NCBI GenBank assembly: GCA_918026815.1 | Contig: CAKJVC010000049.1 | Coordinates: forward strand, 806,001-870,000 | Origin: Chalara sp. BL73 | Taxonomy: Eukaryota; Ascomycota; Leotiomycetes; Helotiales | DNA length: 64,000 nucleotides | Direction of reading: 5' to 3' | Shown: positions 35,516 through 45,057 of the stretch, one piece after another | Layout of the letters: each line of letters starts with the position of its first letter | How positions within the stretch are numbered: position 1 is the stretch's first letter | The notes under the pieces: model-generated | Database searches by the model: none | Seen by the model: only the letters and a program-made list of their open reading frames with translations | Told to the model about the DNA's origin: nothing | Translations under genes and position numbers: made by a program

Positions 35516-38027
35516 ATGGCCTCACGTTACATCTATACACCAGAAGAGTTGAAACATCTGGCGAATTCACCCCTCGTGGTAAAACCACCTGGCCTTCCAC
35601 CAACAGAGCAATGGATGGGGTATGTTATGGCATTCTATTGTTCATTTACGGTTTATGGCGACATATGTTAACATTCGTTCAGAGCATCGGTTGATTCCAC
35701 TCGTAATAATTCTACCAAGATTACAGACAGAGCCAAGAGATCCGACTCTGACTTGCTGCTAGATCAGACAAACAGACGACCGCAACACATCTCACGCAAT
35801 AGCAGTAATTATAATTCGAGAGAGGACAAATGTATGGGGCTAATTCTGTACAGATCCTGCCGAAATTATCCTTGGTCCTCCAAAAACCTCATTCTTATCG
35901 GCCACTCCGAACCGAAATGTTGGTAAATCATTCGACTCTCCAGATCGCCCTCCTCTTCGTGATGCTGAAAACTCCAAGGATCGTTTCAGTTTCCGGAACA
36001 AAACCGGTGAAGCGGATGACGAGAGAGGACATCGACCGCTCTTGCGTTCAAAGCGCACTGAGGGCGAGGCGGATGCTGAGAACGGTTGGGAAAAGGTCAA
36101 ACCTCGCAAAAGCTTTGGCGCCGAAGGTGTTGAGCGTTTCAACGGGCGCATGGGAGGCATCGATCGACACCGCGATGATAGAAGGTTCAGAGATAGGGAA
36201 GAGCGTGATGTGAGGGACCGTCCTCAGCGAGGATTTGACACTTTTTTGAGGGACAAGGATGGTGATCATGATCAAGATAGAGAACCACGACGAAATGGGA
36301 CGGGCCGTGGGCGTGGGGAGTCTTGGAGAGATAACGATGGGCCTCCTACTCCGAGGGACCGGAATAGCAATGGCGATCGACTTGTTGATCGAAGCAGAGG
36401 CTGGAGAGAAAAGGAGCGCGACGATAGAGGTGACCAAGATCGTGAGAGAGGTGACCGAGGAGGCGGTAGGAATGACCGAGGTGATCGACGATGGGAAAGG
36501 AACAGAGATGACAGGCAAGAGCGCGAACCTGAGTGGTTGGATGACCCTGCGGATGCGAAAGTCGAAGTCCATACTCAAGAAGACTTCCAGAAGTGGAAAG
36601 ACTCAATGCGCAAGGATAACTCTGCGGGTGGCAAAACACCTGCTGAGGATGTTCATATGAGCGCAGATGCCGGGGCCGCCTTCTTTGGCTTAGAGAAGCC
36701 TAAGGTTGAAACTCCTCTTGCCATTGATACTGGTCCAGACAGTTTCTTTGGGAAGTGGGGAACGCCCAGGGAGGAGAAAGCGCCTGACTCTGGGATAGAG
36801 GCAAGAAAAGAAGGTATAGCAAAAGCAAAATCGGGTGGAAAAGCTTCAAGATTTACGTCTTTCTTTACACCACAAGAAGAAATTCCACGGAGACAGACTG
36901 AGCCGTCTGCGCCTATGCCAGAGGCTCCTTCCAACAATGCTCTTGCTGCTTTATTCCAGCCGCCCAGTACTGGTCAGCCTCCAAATGAGGAGAGAGCACA
37001 ATTCCAACAAATGCTGGAAAAGTTACGCCGTCAGAATCTTAATGGCACCGGTACAACTCCCCCAGCTAACCCACAGCAACAACCAAAACCCCCTATTCAA
37101 CCATCTCTAGAGCCACAGCACTCTCATCCTCCACTAGCTTCGGACACGTTCCAGCAATATCGCCCAGATCGTCAGGAAGAGCGGCCGACTGCTAGCACAC
37201 GCAATTCTCAACATGCTCTACAAGACTTATTGAGTCAGCGTCAAGGTGCTGGAAGCCAACCTTCGATTCGACCTGAGCAAATGTTACAGGATCTGGTCGG
37301 CCAACGGCAGAACGCCCTCAGTCAAGCGTCACAACGTCCAGAGCAATCACAGAGCCGCAGTAATTCAGAATTTCTGATGAATCTCATGAGAAATGCACCA
37401 GAACAACAGAGAGCAGAGCAGAATATCCAAAGAATGCCTCCTCAAAACCCTGTAGAGCGTCAAGTGCCTTCGGAGCGCCAGTTGCGAGATCAATTGATGC
37501 TAGAACAAGAGTTGCATAGAGAAGCTGCTCGTGAACGCAACAATACACAACGCCAAGGCCGGGCACAGGCACCTCCTGGCTTTTTCGACGAGCCTTCATT
37601 TCAACGTGGTCCTGCAATTCAGCATGAGAGACATGGCAATCCTCCCCAACCCACCCAGATCCTGCAGAGACCACCTCCGCCAGGTCTCAATCAAATGCAG
37701 CCTGGCTGGGCGCAATCCCCTTCAGAGCTCGGTCCTCAACAGCAAATACGACAGCAGCATATTGCCCCTCCCCCAGGGCTCGCAGCTGGGCCAAATCGCG
37801 GTATGCCGATGCCACAAATGTTTCCGCCGGGCTTTCAGGGGATGGGTAGCTTCCCACCCCCATCGGATGCGCGAATGCAACCACCACCAGGGTTTTTTAA
37901 TGCTCCACCACCTCCTGGATTTATGCCTCAGGGAATGGGAGGATTTCCAGGACCAGATGGGATGGCATATGGCGGACAATTCGATGGTAGAGGTCCACCT
38001 CCGTCAGCTTTTCGAAGACCGCAATAA
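35516..38027 (+). CDS. eIF4E-transporter-like, intrinsically disordered protein
   Basis: Three exons (35516-35619, 35683-35804, 35854-38027), 799 aa. The N-terminus MASRYIYTPEELKHLANSP resembles the eIF4E-binding start of 4E-T proteins (Y-x4-L core YTPEEL, although the next residue is K and not hydrophobic). Residues ~130-260 are an Arg/Asp/Gly-rich RD/RGG stretch. A small ordered patch EWLDDPADAKVEVHTQEDFQ follows. The C-terminal third is Gln/Pro-rich with repeated PPPGF elements, typical of P-body proteins. Intron 2 is 49 nt: GTAATT, branch CTAAT, TACAG. I infer an mRNA-cap regulator or P-body component; the name is tentative because most of the sequence is low-complexity. Confidence 0.6.
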
Positions 38028-38640
38028 TGGAAGGTCTGGATTTGAGTACTTAAGAAGAAGGTCGTGTACAATTCGTGAATTTGTAAAGATACATGATAGC
38101 CAGGCAGGTTTCGCTGAGGCGTTGGTTTACTAGCTAGCGATGCAAGCCGACATGAGATCGGATCAACGCCAACTAATGAATAATTTTTCAATAAAGGAAA
38201 GCTTGCAAAGAAAACTCTCTTCATCATTAGTAAACAGCATAGGCGCTCTCCAAAATAGTGCCGATGACCAATTCATATGCTCGTCTTCTTTCCTTGGTCA
38301 GGGTCATAGACTTTATTCCATCTCCGGGTCGGAACTCGGGAATAGCCTTTTGTACTATCCATACATCTCCGAAGCCGACCGATATGGAGATATAGATTTC
38401 CCAGTGATGAATAGAGTGACCTTTTATTTCTTTGTTATTTTGTTATCCCACTTTAGAAAAACTTCCACTCTTAGAGCAAGGGCCTGACTGGGCATGTGAT
38501 GACGGTGACGTCGAAGGCAGGTTTGCTGTCATCGATGTACATCACTAGGCGCTTCTTTTCAACCGCCTGATAGATTATTAAGAGCTTCATTGCTCTGATA
38601 TATACTTGTAACACTTTTGAACATCATGCATGGGTGATGA
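38028..38640. other. Spacer, 0.6 kb
   Basis: 3' flank of the 4E-T-like gene and promoter of the ATP-grasp gene. A 115-aa frame at 38140-38487 has no coding features I trust. Confidence 0.45.
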
Positions 38641-40248
38641 ATGTCATTCTTTTCATCGTACAAAATCCACCCTGGCTACCTCCAGATGCTGCCCCTCACC
38701 GCCACATCCCCCAGCTATCTACACGTACTCCAAAATGTCAGCTTGATCCTTTTGGGCGCAGCTCTCGCACCTTTTTGCACCACAATTGCCATCGCTAGCT
38801 GGGTAACAGCTCCGTATACGAAAGTCTACAAGCACATTAAACGTCACCGACGATGGCGTGCCGCTTCCTCCTCGACCTTCCGGCCACGACGAGTCCTAGT
38901 AACCGGGCTCGGGATGAGCAAAGGCCTCACATTGGCACGAATGTTCTTTCGCGCCGGTCACAAAGTAATAGGGGCCGATTTTGAACCGTATAATATTCCT
39001 GTTGATGGACATTTTTCAATCTCTATTGAAAGGTTTTACCGGTTATCAAAGCCAACTGAGAACGGGGCAGAGTATATTCAGCGACTGAAAAGCATAATTG
39101 AGAAGGAGAATATAGAGTTATGGGTCAGCGTCTCAGGTAATGCATCTGTGCTGGCGGATGGAGAAGCGGCGGAGGCTATAGAGAAGGATACAAATTGCAA
39201 GGCAATTCAGTTTGGGTACACCTTGACGGAGACGCTTCATGATAAGCACTCTTTTATCGAGACGACGCGGAACATTGGACTTAATGTGCCAGATACGCAT
39301 CTTGTTACATCGGAGACAGAGGCTCTTGCGGTCCTTTATCCTGAGAAACCACGATATACTATGGACCATCGATACATTATGAAGAGTGTGGGATGGGACG
39401 AGAGTATTCGAGCAGACATGACGATCCTGCCACGGCCTACGCTTGAAGAAACCTCAGCATATATAAGGAGTGCCGGCCCAACACCGTTTCGACCTTTCGT
39501 GTTGCAGCAATTCATTGCAGGACCGGAGTACTGTACACATGCACTGATCACTAATGGAAAAGTGCGCGCTTTTGTCGCATGTCCGTCCGCAGAACTATTG
39601 ATGCACTACAATGCCCTGCCAGCTTCTTCGGCGCTTTCACAAGCCATGCTGTTATACACATCTATATATGCAAAAAAGATGGGGAATTCCATGACTGGGC
39701 ACTTCTCACTCGACTTCCTCGTCAATGGTGAAATAGCCCGAATGGCAGAATTGAAAGTGGGTGTATCAGCTCAGGAAGTCAAGGACCTGATGAATGTGAT
39801 TTATCCCATTGAATGCAATCCTCGGCCTAACACTGCAAACATCCTATTTGCCGACGTGTCGGAGGACCTAGCAGAAACTTATCTCTCTGTTCTATTTGCC
39901 CAAGAGCCCAAAGGAGTCTCAAACGGGCATTTCATTGATGCGCTCGTTGTTCCCAAACCCAGCACCCCAGGATATTACTGGATTGGCCATGATCTCGTCG
40001 TTATGGTTCTCGTGCCGCTGCTTAGGTTCCTCGCGTTTAGAAGCACATTCTTTAATATGTTGGAAGAATGGTTGGAGTTTGCAGAACATATTGTGTATTG
40101 GAGGGATGGAACATATGAGATATGGGACCCTTGGCCTGCCTGGTGGTTATATGTCGGGTACTGGCCTCTTATGTTTTTCATGAGCTTGGTTGGGAGGAAG
40201 TGGTGGAGTCAATGCAGCATTCCCCTGAACAAGAAAATTGGGTGCTGA
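38641..40248 (+). CDS. Membrane-anchored MysC-like ATP-grasp ligase
   Basis: 535 aa in one frame. Residues ~30-60 form a hydrophobic anchor. Then comes a Rossmann-like pre-ATP-grasp domain (RRVLVTGLGMSKGLTLAR, AGHKVIGAD) and an ATP-grasp fold with FVLQQFIAGPEYCTHA and the Mg-binding IECNPRPNTA. The order and wording resemble MysC ligases that couple an amino acid to 4-deoxygadusol in mycosporine synthesis, but no other mycosporine gene (EEVS, OMT) is nearby. Two hydrophobic stretches near the C-terminus (LVVMVLVPLLRFLAF, WWLYVGYWPLMFFM) suggest further membrane contact. A 54-nt in-frame stop-free stretch (39721-39774, GTCAAT to CTCAG) may be a retained intron. Substrate is unknown. Confidence 0.75.
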   Translation: MSFFSSYKIHPGYLQMLPLTATSPSYLHVLQNVSLILLGAALAPFCTTIAIASWVTAPYTKVYKHIKRHRRWRAASSSTFRPRRVLVTGLGMSKGLTLARMFFRAGHKVIGADFEPYNIPVDGHFSISIERFYRLSKPTENGAEYIQRLKSIIEKENIELWVSVSGNASVLADGEAAEAIEKDTNCKAIQFGYTLTETLHDKHSFIETTRNIGLNVPDTHLVTSETEALAVLYPEKPRYTMDHRYIMKSVGWDESIRADMTILPRPTLEETSAYIRSAGPTPFRPFVLQQFIAGPEYCTHALITNGKVRAFVACPSAELLMHYNALPASSALSQAMLLYTSIYAKKMGNSMTGHFSLDFLVNGEIARMAELKVGVSAQEVKDLMNVIYPIECNPRPNTANILFADVSEDLAETYLSVLFAQEPKGVSNGHFIDALVVPKPSTPGYYWIGHDLVVMVLVPLLRFLAFRSTFFNMLEEWLEFAEHIVYWRDGTYEIWDPWPAWWLYVGYWPLMFFMSLVGRKWWSQCSIPLNKKIGC

Positions 40249-40658
40249 CAGAAGGTGGAGAGCGCTGTTCAAAATAAATACCCATGATAGACTGCCTATA
40301 GACATATATACCCTAAAATTCAAATTGTCAAACCCAACAGAAGTATAGTGCCAATGGCTAAAGGCGATTCACTAATTTGCTTGGGTACAACAACCTTTTC
40401 ACTTGCTTTTCAGATGAAAGGCTATCTTCACCTGAAAAATACACAAAATATCAATTGATATATCCCCATAATAGAAGAAAAATCTTACCCTCTCCATGGT
40501 CTTCTGGTACCAGATTGGGTAAAGGAGCTCGCTTACAATGAGAAATGATTCGTACTTGCGGCGCAAAATAAATACGACCACGCCCTCTAAATTAGACCAC
40601 AGGAGTAAAGAGCCTATGGAAAAGGCAAACTATCAAATCTCGATAAAAATGATGCGGC
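40249..40658. other. Spacer, 0.4 kb
   Basis: Between the ATP-grasp 3' end and the tRNA terminator. Nothing recognised. Confidence 0.5.
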
Positions 40659-40670
40659 AAAAAAAAAAAA
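40659..40670 (-). terminator. Pol III terminator, T12
   Basis: Twelve consecutive T on the minus strand, 11 nt after the tRNA discriminator base. This is a strong RNA polymerase III terminator. Confidence 0.88.
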
Positions 40671-40699
40671 GAATAGAGAGATGCCTCCTGTCGGAATCG

Positions 40700-40754
40700 C
40701 TGCAAGCCTGTTAGAATTTACAGAAATATGATGTGAGATAATCAAATTACTTAC
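40700..40754 (-). other. Spliceosomal-type intron inside the tRNA T-loop
   Basis: 55 nt with donor GTAAGT, branch TTCTAAC and acceptor CTTGCAG, the same size and signals as protein-gene introns in this window. Removal joins GTCGGTT to CGATTCC, giving a perfect T-arm. It splits the Pol III B box. No run of four T occurs inside, so it would not stop Pol III. Confidence 0.75.
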
Positions 40755-40772
40755 AACCGACGATCTTTTCAT

Positions 40773-40814
40773 GACCGTAATATTAAACTGAAACACAATA
40801 ATGCGTCTCAGAAG
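40773..40814 (-). other. Canonical tRNA intron (position 37/38)
   Basis: 42 nt after A37, ending before A38. It contains ACG, able to pair with the CGT anticodon as in normal pre-tRNAs. Confidence 0.85.
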
Positions 40815-40850
40815 TACGAGTGAAACGCGGTACCACTGCGCCAAGGAGGC

Positions 40851-41751
40851 AATTCGCTGTTTTGTACTTTTGAGAATTTTTATTCTAAGTCATAACCGAC
40901 AGACGAGCCGTGAAAAGGGTAGTGGCCAATCATAACACAGCATTTGGCAACCAAGGGGTACCATATATTTTATTTCGGAAAGTCGTGTCTTCAATACTGA
41001 AGGTTGAAGAAATCCTCATCGGGCCAAGGCGATATCTGTGCGTTCTTTGATGTATCGCTTTCTTTTGTTTATCATGTGTTAGGCTGTTCTGGAGTTTAGG
41101 CAAACCCTATTTCAGTCCAAGACAATGTGGTCCAACATGAACGAAAGAAGGTGACGCTGCCTTTCGAGTCACAGATTATATTTCAGAATGTACTTGAATG
41201 CAAGCATATCACAGAATGGCATCGCAATCATATGAGAGATTTGCGAGGTAGACTAAACGACCTTAACAGTCCCGTTCTTCATGCAAAGGATAGCGGCTAA
41301 ATAGTCACAAGTGCAAGTACAATGTATCATATATTAAAGTCATGCACTGGCAAACTCTTGCTCTTACACAAGATGAAACGATCTCATCAGCCGCTTTTAA
41401 GGCTTAATATATGAGATACCTCTGGAGAGGTCCGATATGTTGTCACGCCTTTAATCGCCATCGAGGACTAACCTTGAAATATTACATGATACATTGTGTT
41501 TTAACATGAATGGAATGTGAAGTCTACCATAGCCGTCTATTCTCTCGTGGCATAGCATTGAATTGCTAGGTAGATTCGTTTTTCAATGAATCACTAGACA
41601 AAGATTAGCTTGTAGACTTTATATGCAACTTGGATTGGAACTAGCGTTTTGATGTAGCTTGATGAGTCCATGCTCCATTCATCTAAGAAAACTCTGGCTC
41701 TCTTGTTATTTAGTTGGTGCCATCGATGAGTTGCGTGAGCTTAGCGTATGA
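40851..41751. other. Spacer, 0.9 kb
   Basis: Upstream of the tRNA and 3' of the G-patch gene. AT-rich; no further RNA gene recognised. Confidence 0.5.
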
Positions 41752-42492
41752 TCAACCACCACCAAGATACCTCTCCACATCATCGTTTCCATAGAACAGA
41801 TTCCTCAGTCTTTCCCCCTTTCTCTTATCCTTTTCATACATCTTCCTGACCTTCCCCGCATCTAGCTTCTCCGCTTTGACCCTTTTCGGCATCTCGCTAG
41901 GGTCTGGCAAAACTACCCCGATCCCAAGTTTATCATCCTTCGGTTTGACTTTTATAGGAATTCGGATACCTTGCCCCTCGGCACCAAGACCAAGCCTAGA
42001 GTCTGGATCCCAACCATATGACGAAAGGTAGGCGAGACCCTTTCGTTTCCTATCGAGGTGAGAGGGTGGGTGGGAGTGTTCTAGGCACACTTGGTGCGCG
42101 AGAGAGGCTTCGTGAGGTCGTAGTCTAGATAGCGGAAGTTCTTCAGTCTGCCTAGCAGAGAGGCGGGACTCAGTTTCATCATCGGGCGACGAAAGTGGTA
42201 GGCGGCAGACAGTGCATACTTCCCTCTCTAAAGCTTCCACTGATGATACGGCAGTATCATCAGTTTGATCCGCCGGCTTAACTGACTGGCGATTCTCAAC
42301 TTCTGGTAGATCTTTAGGCAAGACTAAGCTGAGGTAAAGATCGCTTGCGGACTTCACGCCCGCTTTATTTGACTCATGGGCACTAGTAACTGGAGTAGAA
42401 GATGGCACAAATTTGACTCGTTTGCGCTTGATCCCTGCTCCAAATACTCTTTGATCCTGGAGTGGTATCTCGTAGGAGTCGTCGTCTGACAT
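41752..42492 (-). CDS. G-patch domain protein with C2HC-like zinc site (GPANK1-like)
   Basis: 246 aa, one exon. The start at 42492 (MSDDDSYEIPL) is chosen because the longer frame's N-terminus is unrelated 5'UTR. Residues ~110-165 have CTVCRLPL and later HQVCLEHSH, a possible CxxC...CxxxH zinc site. The G-patch follows: GLAYLSSYGWDPDSRLGLG, EGQGIRIPIKVKPKDDKLGIG. G-patch proteins bind and activate DEAH helicases in splicing or ribosome assembly. The basic tail (KVRKMYEKDKRKGERLRNLF) is family-like. The helicase partner is unknown. Confidence 0.82.
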   Translation of the reverse strand: MSDDDSYEIPLQDQRVFGAGIKRKRVKFVPSSTPVTSAHESNKAGVKSASDLYLSLVLPKDLPEVENRQSVKPADQTDDTAVSSVEALEREVCTVCRLPLSSPDDETESRLSARQTEELPLSRLRPHEASLAHQVCLEHSHPPSHLDRKRKGLAYLSSYGWDPDSRLGLGAEGQGIRIPIKVKPKDDKLGIGVVLPDPSEMPKRVKAEKLDAGKVRKMYEKDKRKGERLRNLFYGNDDVERYLGGG

Positions 42493-42698
42493 TGCAGTAC
42501 TTGCGGAATCTCCGTAATTTGGTTTGCTCGGATGGAAAGTGGTACGCAGACATGTCGAGGTAATCGGTCTTGGCATCGGGAAATATTTAAGCTTAAACGT
42601 CGTTCCACAGGGCAAGAATATCCTTATCGAGACTAGTTATCTGGCCACCTTTTTTAACACTCAGACCAAGATTCAATAGGCACAGCAGCACAATCACA
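42493..42698. promoter_or_regulatory. Divergent promoter, G-patch gene / membrane SDR gene
   Basis: 206 bp between divergent starts. No specific site is claimed. Confidence 0.45.
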
Positions 42699-44127
42699 AT
42701 GCGTAAGTCCTAGTTGCATATTTTATTTTATTTAATTTGCCAAACAAATCCTTGAAAGCAACTGTCTCAGCTCGTATTACGTCTTTCTTCTTTCTCTGTC
42801 TTCAGTTTGGGCTTTTTAAAGCCATACGGAACCTGGCGGCTTTATAGCGAAGCTCAAGATATATAGTGCTAACCTAGTCGCAGCTGTTTACTTTGCCAAA
42901 GAAGCCCTTTGGGGTCATATAGACTGGCTACCTGAGCCACCAAACCCATGGACAGCTGCCAAAGTTGTTGTGGCCGTTGCGATTCTTGGTCTTCTGAAAT
43001 GGTACTCAACGGGAACGTACAATACTTCGGAGCGGCAGATGCACGGAAAGGTTGTGATGTTGACAGGTGGGACGTCTGGCATTGGAGCTACTGTGGCACT
43101 GGAACTTGCAACCCGCGGAGCTCAGCTTGTCCTTCTAACCCATCAACCTCCCTCGGACTATTTCATCGCCCAATACATTGAGGACCTGCGAGAGAAGACA
43201 GGAAACGAATTGATCTACGCCGAACAAGTAGACTTGTCAAGTCTGTATAGTGTGCGACAGTTTGCGACGAAATGGATAGATAATGCGCCGCCACGACGGC
43301 TGGACATGATTATACTCTGTGCAGCAACTCTAACCCCACCTGGGAAATGTCGAATCCTCACGCCAGAAGGGCTGGAAGAAAATTGGGTGGTCAACTATCT
43401 TGCAAATTTTCACTTGCTTGGCATCTTGAGCCCAGCTTTACGAGCCCAGCCTTCAGATCGCGATGTACGAATCATTTTCACAACATGTTCTTCGTATATC
43501 CATGCGCCACCCATCGATGATGGTACTGCAGCGATGAGCAAAAAAGAATGGTCAACTTCAAAGGCATACTCCCGAAGTAAATTGGCATTGATGGTCTTTG
43601 GCCAGGCATTTCAGAAGCATTTGGATGCATACAAGAGACCTGATGGTGCACCAATGAATGCACGAGTTGTGTTTGTGGATCCCGGATATTCGAGGACACC
43701 AGGAATGCGTAGATGGTTGAGTAGAGGAACACTATGGGGACTAGCGTTATATGTATTGCTATGGCAGAATGCATGGATATTTCTCAAGAGCGCAGAAGGA
43801 GGCGCCCAGAGTATCCTGTATGCCGCAATGGAAGCCACACTCGGGCGTGGTGGAGGTGGAAAGTTGATTAAAGAGTGTCAAGAGCTGGCCTATGCAAGAG
43901 CTGATGTTAAGGATGAACCAGTGGCCAAGAAGCTTTGGGAAGGTAGCGAAAAATTGATCGAGAGAGTAGAGAGAGAAGAAGCGGTTCGAAGAGCTTTGGC
44001 TAAAAAAGAGAAGGAAAATTCCAAGAACAATGGTGCAGGCAAGATTACAGAGATTCACGAGGATTCTGCGACTGGAACTGGAACGGAAGCCAAGTCAAAA
44101 ACACGAAAGCAGCGGAAAGCAAAATGA
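42699..44127 (+). CDS. Membrane-associated short-chain dehydrogenase (retinol-dehydrogenase-like)
   Basis: 415 aa by the proposed model. Exon 1 is only ATGC (42699-42702) before GTAAGT; a 181-nt intron ends at TCGCAG (42883) with branch GCTAAC just upstream; exon 2 is 42884-44127. The N-terminus then reads MPVYFAKEALWGHIDWLPEP followed by a hydrophobic anchor (VVVAVAILGLLKWY). The cofactor motif TGGTSGIG, catalytic Ser (TTCSSYIH) and YSRSK follow, with VDPGYSRTPGM after them. The tail is highly charged, Lys/Glu-rich, and ends RKQRKAK. Relatives are annotated as retinol dehydrogenase or WW-domain oxidoreductase-like; the fungal substrate is unknown. The domain is certain; the 4-nt first exon is inferred. 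Confidence 0.85.
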
Positions 44128-44663
44128 GACGTGGTTGGGATATGTGTCGCATTCCACCCAATACAAAGAAACGATGTCAGCATGCCACGGTTCTCTCAAT
44201 AGCGGTGGCCAGTCAAGTGAAAGACTCTGAGGCTGCTATGTATTGAGGAGGCAGATACAAAGCTTACCATTCCAAGACGTCAGTCGAACTTGGAATAGGA
44301 AGGAATAAAGTGATAGCAAGTAGAGAAATTTGAAGTATGCTATCATTAAAAAAAGTGGCCATAAAATAGTACCGGTCTCACCACTAAACAGCTGCTGTAC
44401 CAATTTGTCATTATATATCTATCAGATGATGGAAGTTGAAACTGGCGATGGTAGGACACGCTGTAAGAGTCATATCAGGTATTCATAGCAGAAATCATTA
44501 GATTTTGATTGCGTAAGGGCGGTGATTCGTCCAATGGGCTTCCTGTACGAAAGGACTCTTATGTACCACAGCAAGACGCCGCCAGAGTTCATAACGCCAT
44601 CGCCCATGTGCCATTACCAAACCTCATCTATCACTCACTGCCCACAGGCTTCCTATGCCATCT
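44128..44663. other. Spacer, 0.5 kb
   Basis: Convergent 3' flanks; nothing recognised. Confidence 0.5.
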
Positions 44664-45057
44664 TCACATGCAATTGGCCCACTTTCCATGGCCTTGGCCA
44701 AGCCAAACAGTGCACTGCGCATAGTCGCTCGAGCACTATCAACCATCACATTAGTTCTCCTTCCACTTATATAGACTTAAGCAAGCTTACAGGCGTAGCG
44801 GGGTCGCAGAAGATGATGACATTTGTGAAGTGGCAGGCGTTGGTGTACTTGCGGCAGCCCTATTATGTCAGTGAAGGTGAAGGCCAGGCGTGAAGGAGGT
44901 GACGTACAGAGATTGCGTACATGGGGTCGCCGACAAGCTCGACGCGTATTAAGTCAAGATTGAGGCCGTGGGCCTTTTCGTCCTGAGGGGCTGGCAAGGC
45001 GATCGCGAGGGCGAAGGCGAAGGCTTGTAGGGAGACGAAGATAGAGGTAGGCTTCAT
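44664..45057 (-). CDS. Small secreted six-cysteine protein, 96 aa
   Basis: Not visible as one frame. Exons 45057-44908, 44859-44791 and 44735-44664 join in frame (50 + 23 + 23 residues plus stop). Intron 1 is 48 nt (GTACGT, branch CTGAC, AATAG); intron 2 is 55 nt (GTAAGC, branch CTAAT, GATAG). A clear signal peptide (MKPTSIFVSLQAFAFALAIA) ends near LPAPQ. The mature part has all six cysteines in the last two exons, at GC, AC, FC, PC, QC and NC. Size, secretion and an even cysteine count fit fungal effector-like or antimicrobial small secreted proteins. I recognise no family and claim no activity. Confidence 0.72.

Larger units (their letters stand above)
40682..40850 (-). tRNA. tRNA-Thr: tRNA-Thr(CGU) with canonical intron plus T-loop insertion
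   Basis: Seen directly: acceptor arms GCCTCCT (40850-40844) and AGGAGGC (40689-40683) pair perfectly, with discriminator A at 40682. The A box is TGGCGCAGTGG. The anticodon stem is TTTCA/TGAAA around loop CTCGTAA, anticodon CGT at 40818-40816. A 42-nt intron (40814-40773) sits after position 37, the canonical site, and contains ACG complementary to the anticodon. The T-stem is GTCGG/CCGAC. Between T-loop positions 55 and 56 lies a 55-nt insertion (40754-40700); without it the loop is TTCGATT. The mature length is 72 nt. The D-stem has one C-C mismatch (13-22), so a mild defect or recent decay cannot be excluded. The 76-aa frame over this locus is spurious. Confidence 0.87.

Noticed and set aside
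35832..35853. 22-nt intron in the 4E-T-like gene
   Set aside because: Below a workable length; the donor at 35805 gives a 49-nt intron in the same frame.
38140..38487. 115-aa plus-strand frame
   Set aside because: Lies directly after the 4E-T-like gene, has no domain or splice support and is probably 3'UTR.
40614..40844. 76-aa minus-strand frame
   Set aside because: It overlies the tRNA-Thr gene; its sequence follows the tRNA arms and the T12 terminator, which explains the Phe run.
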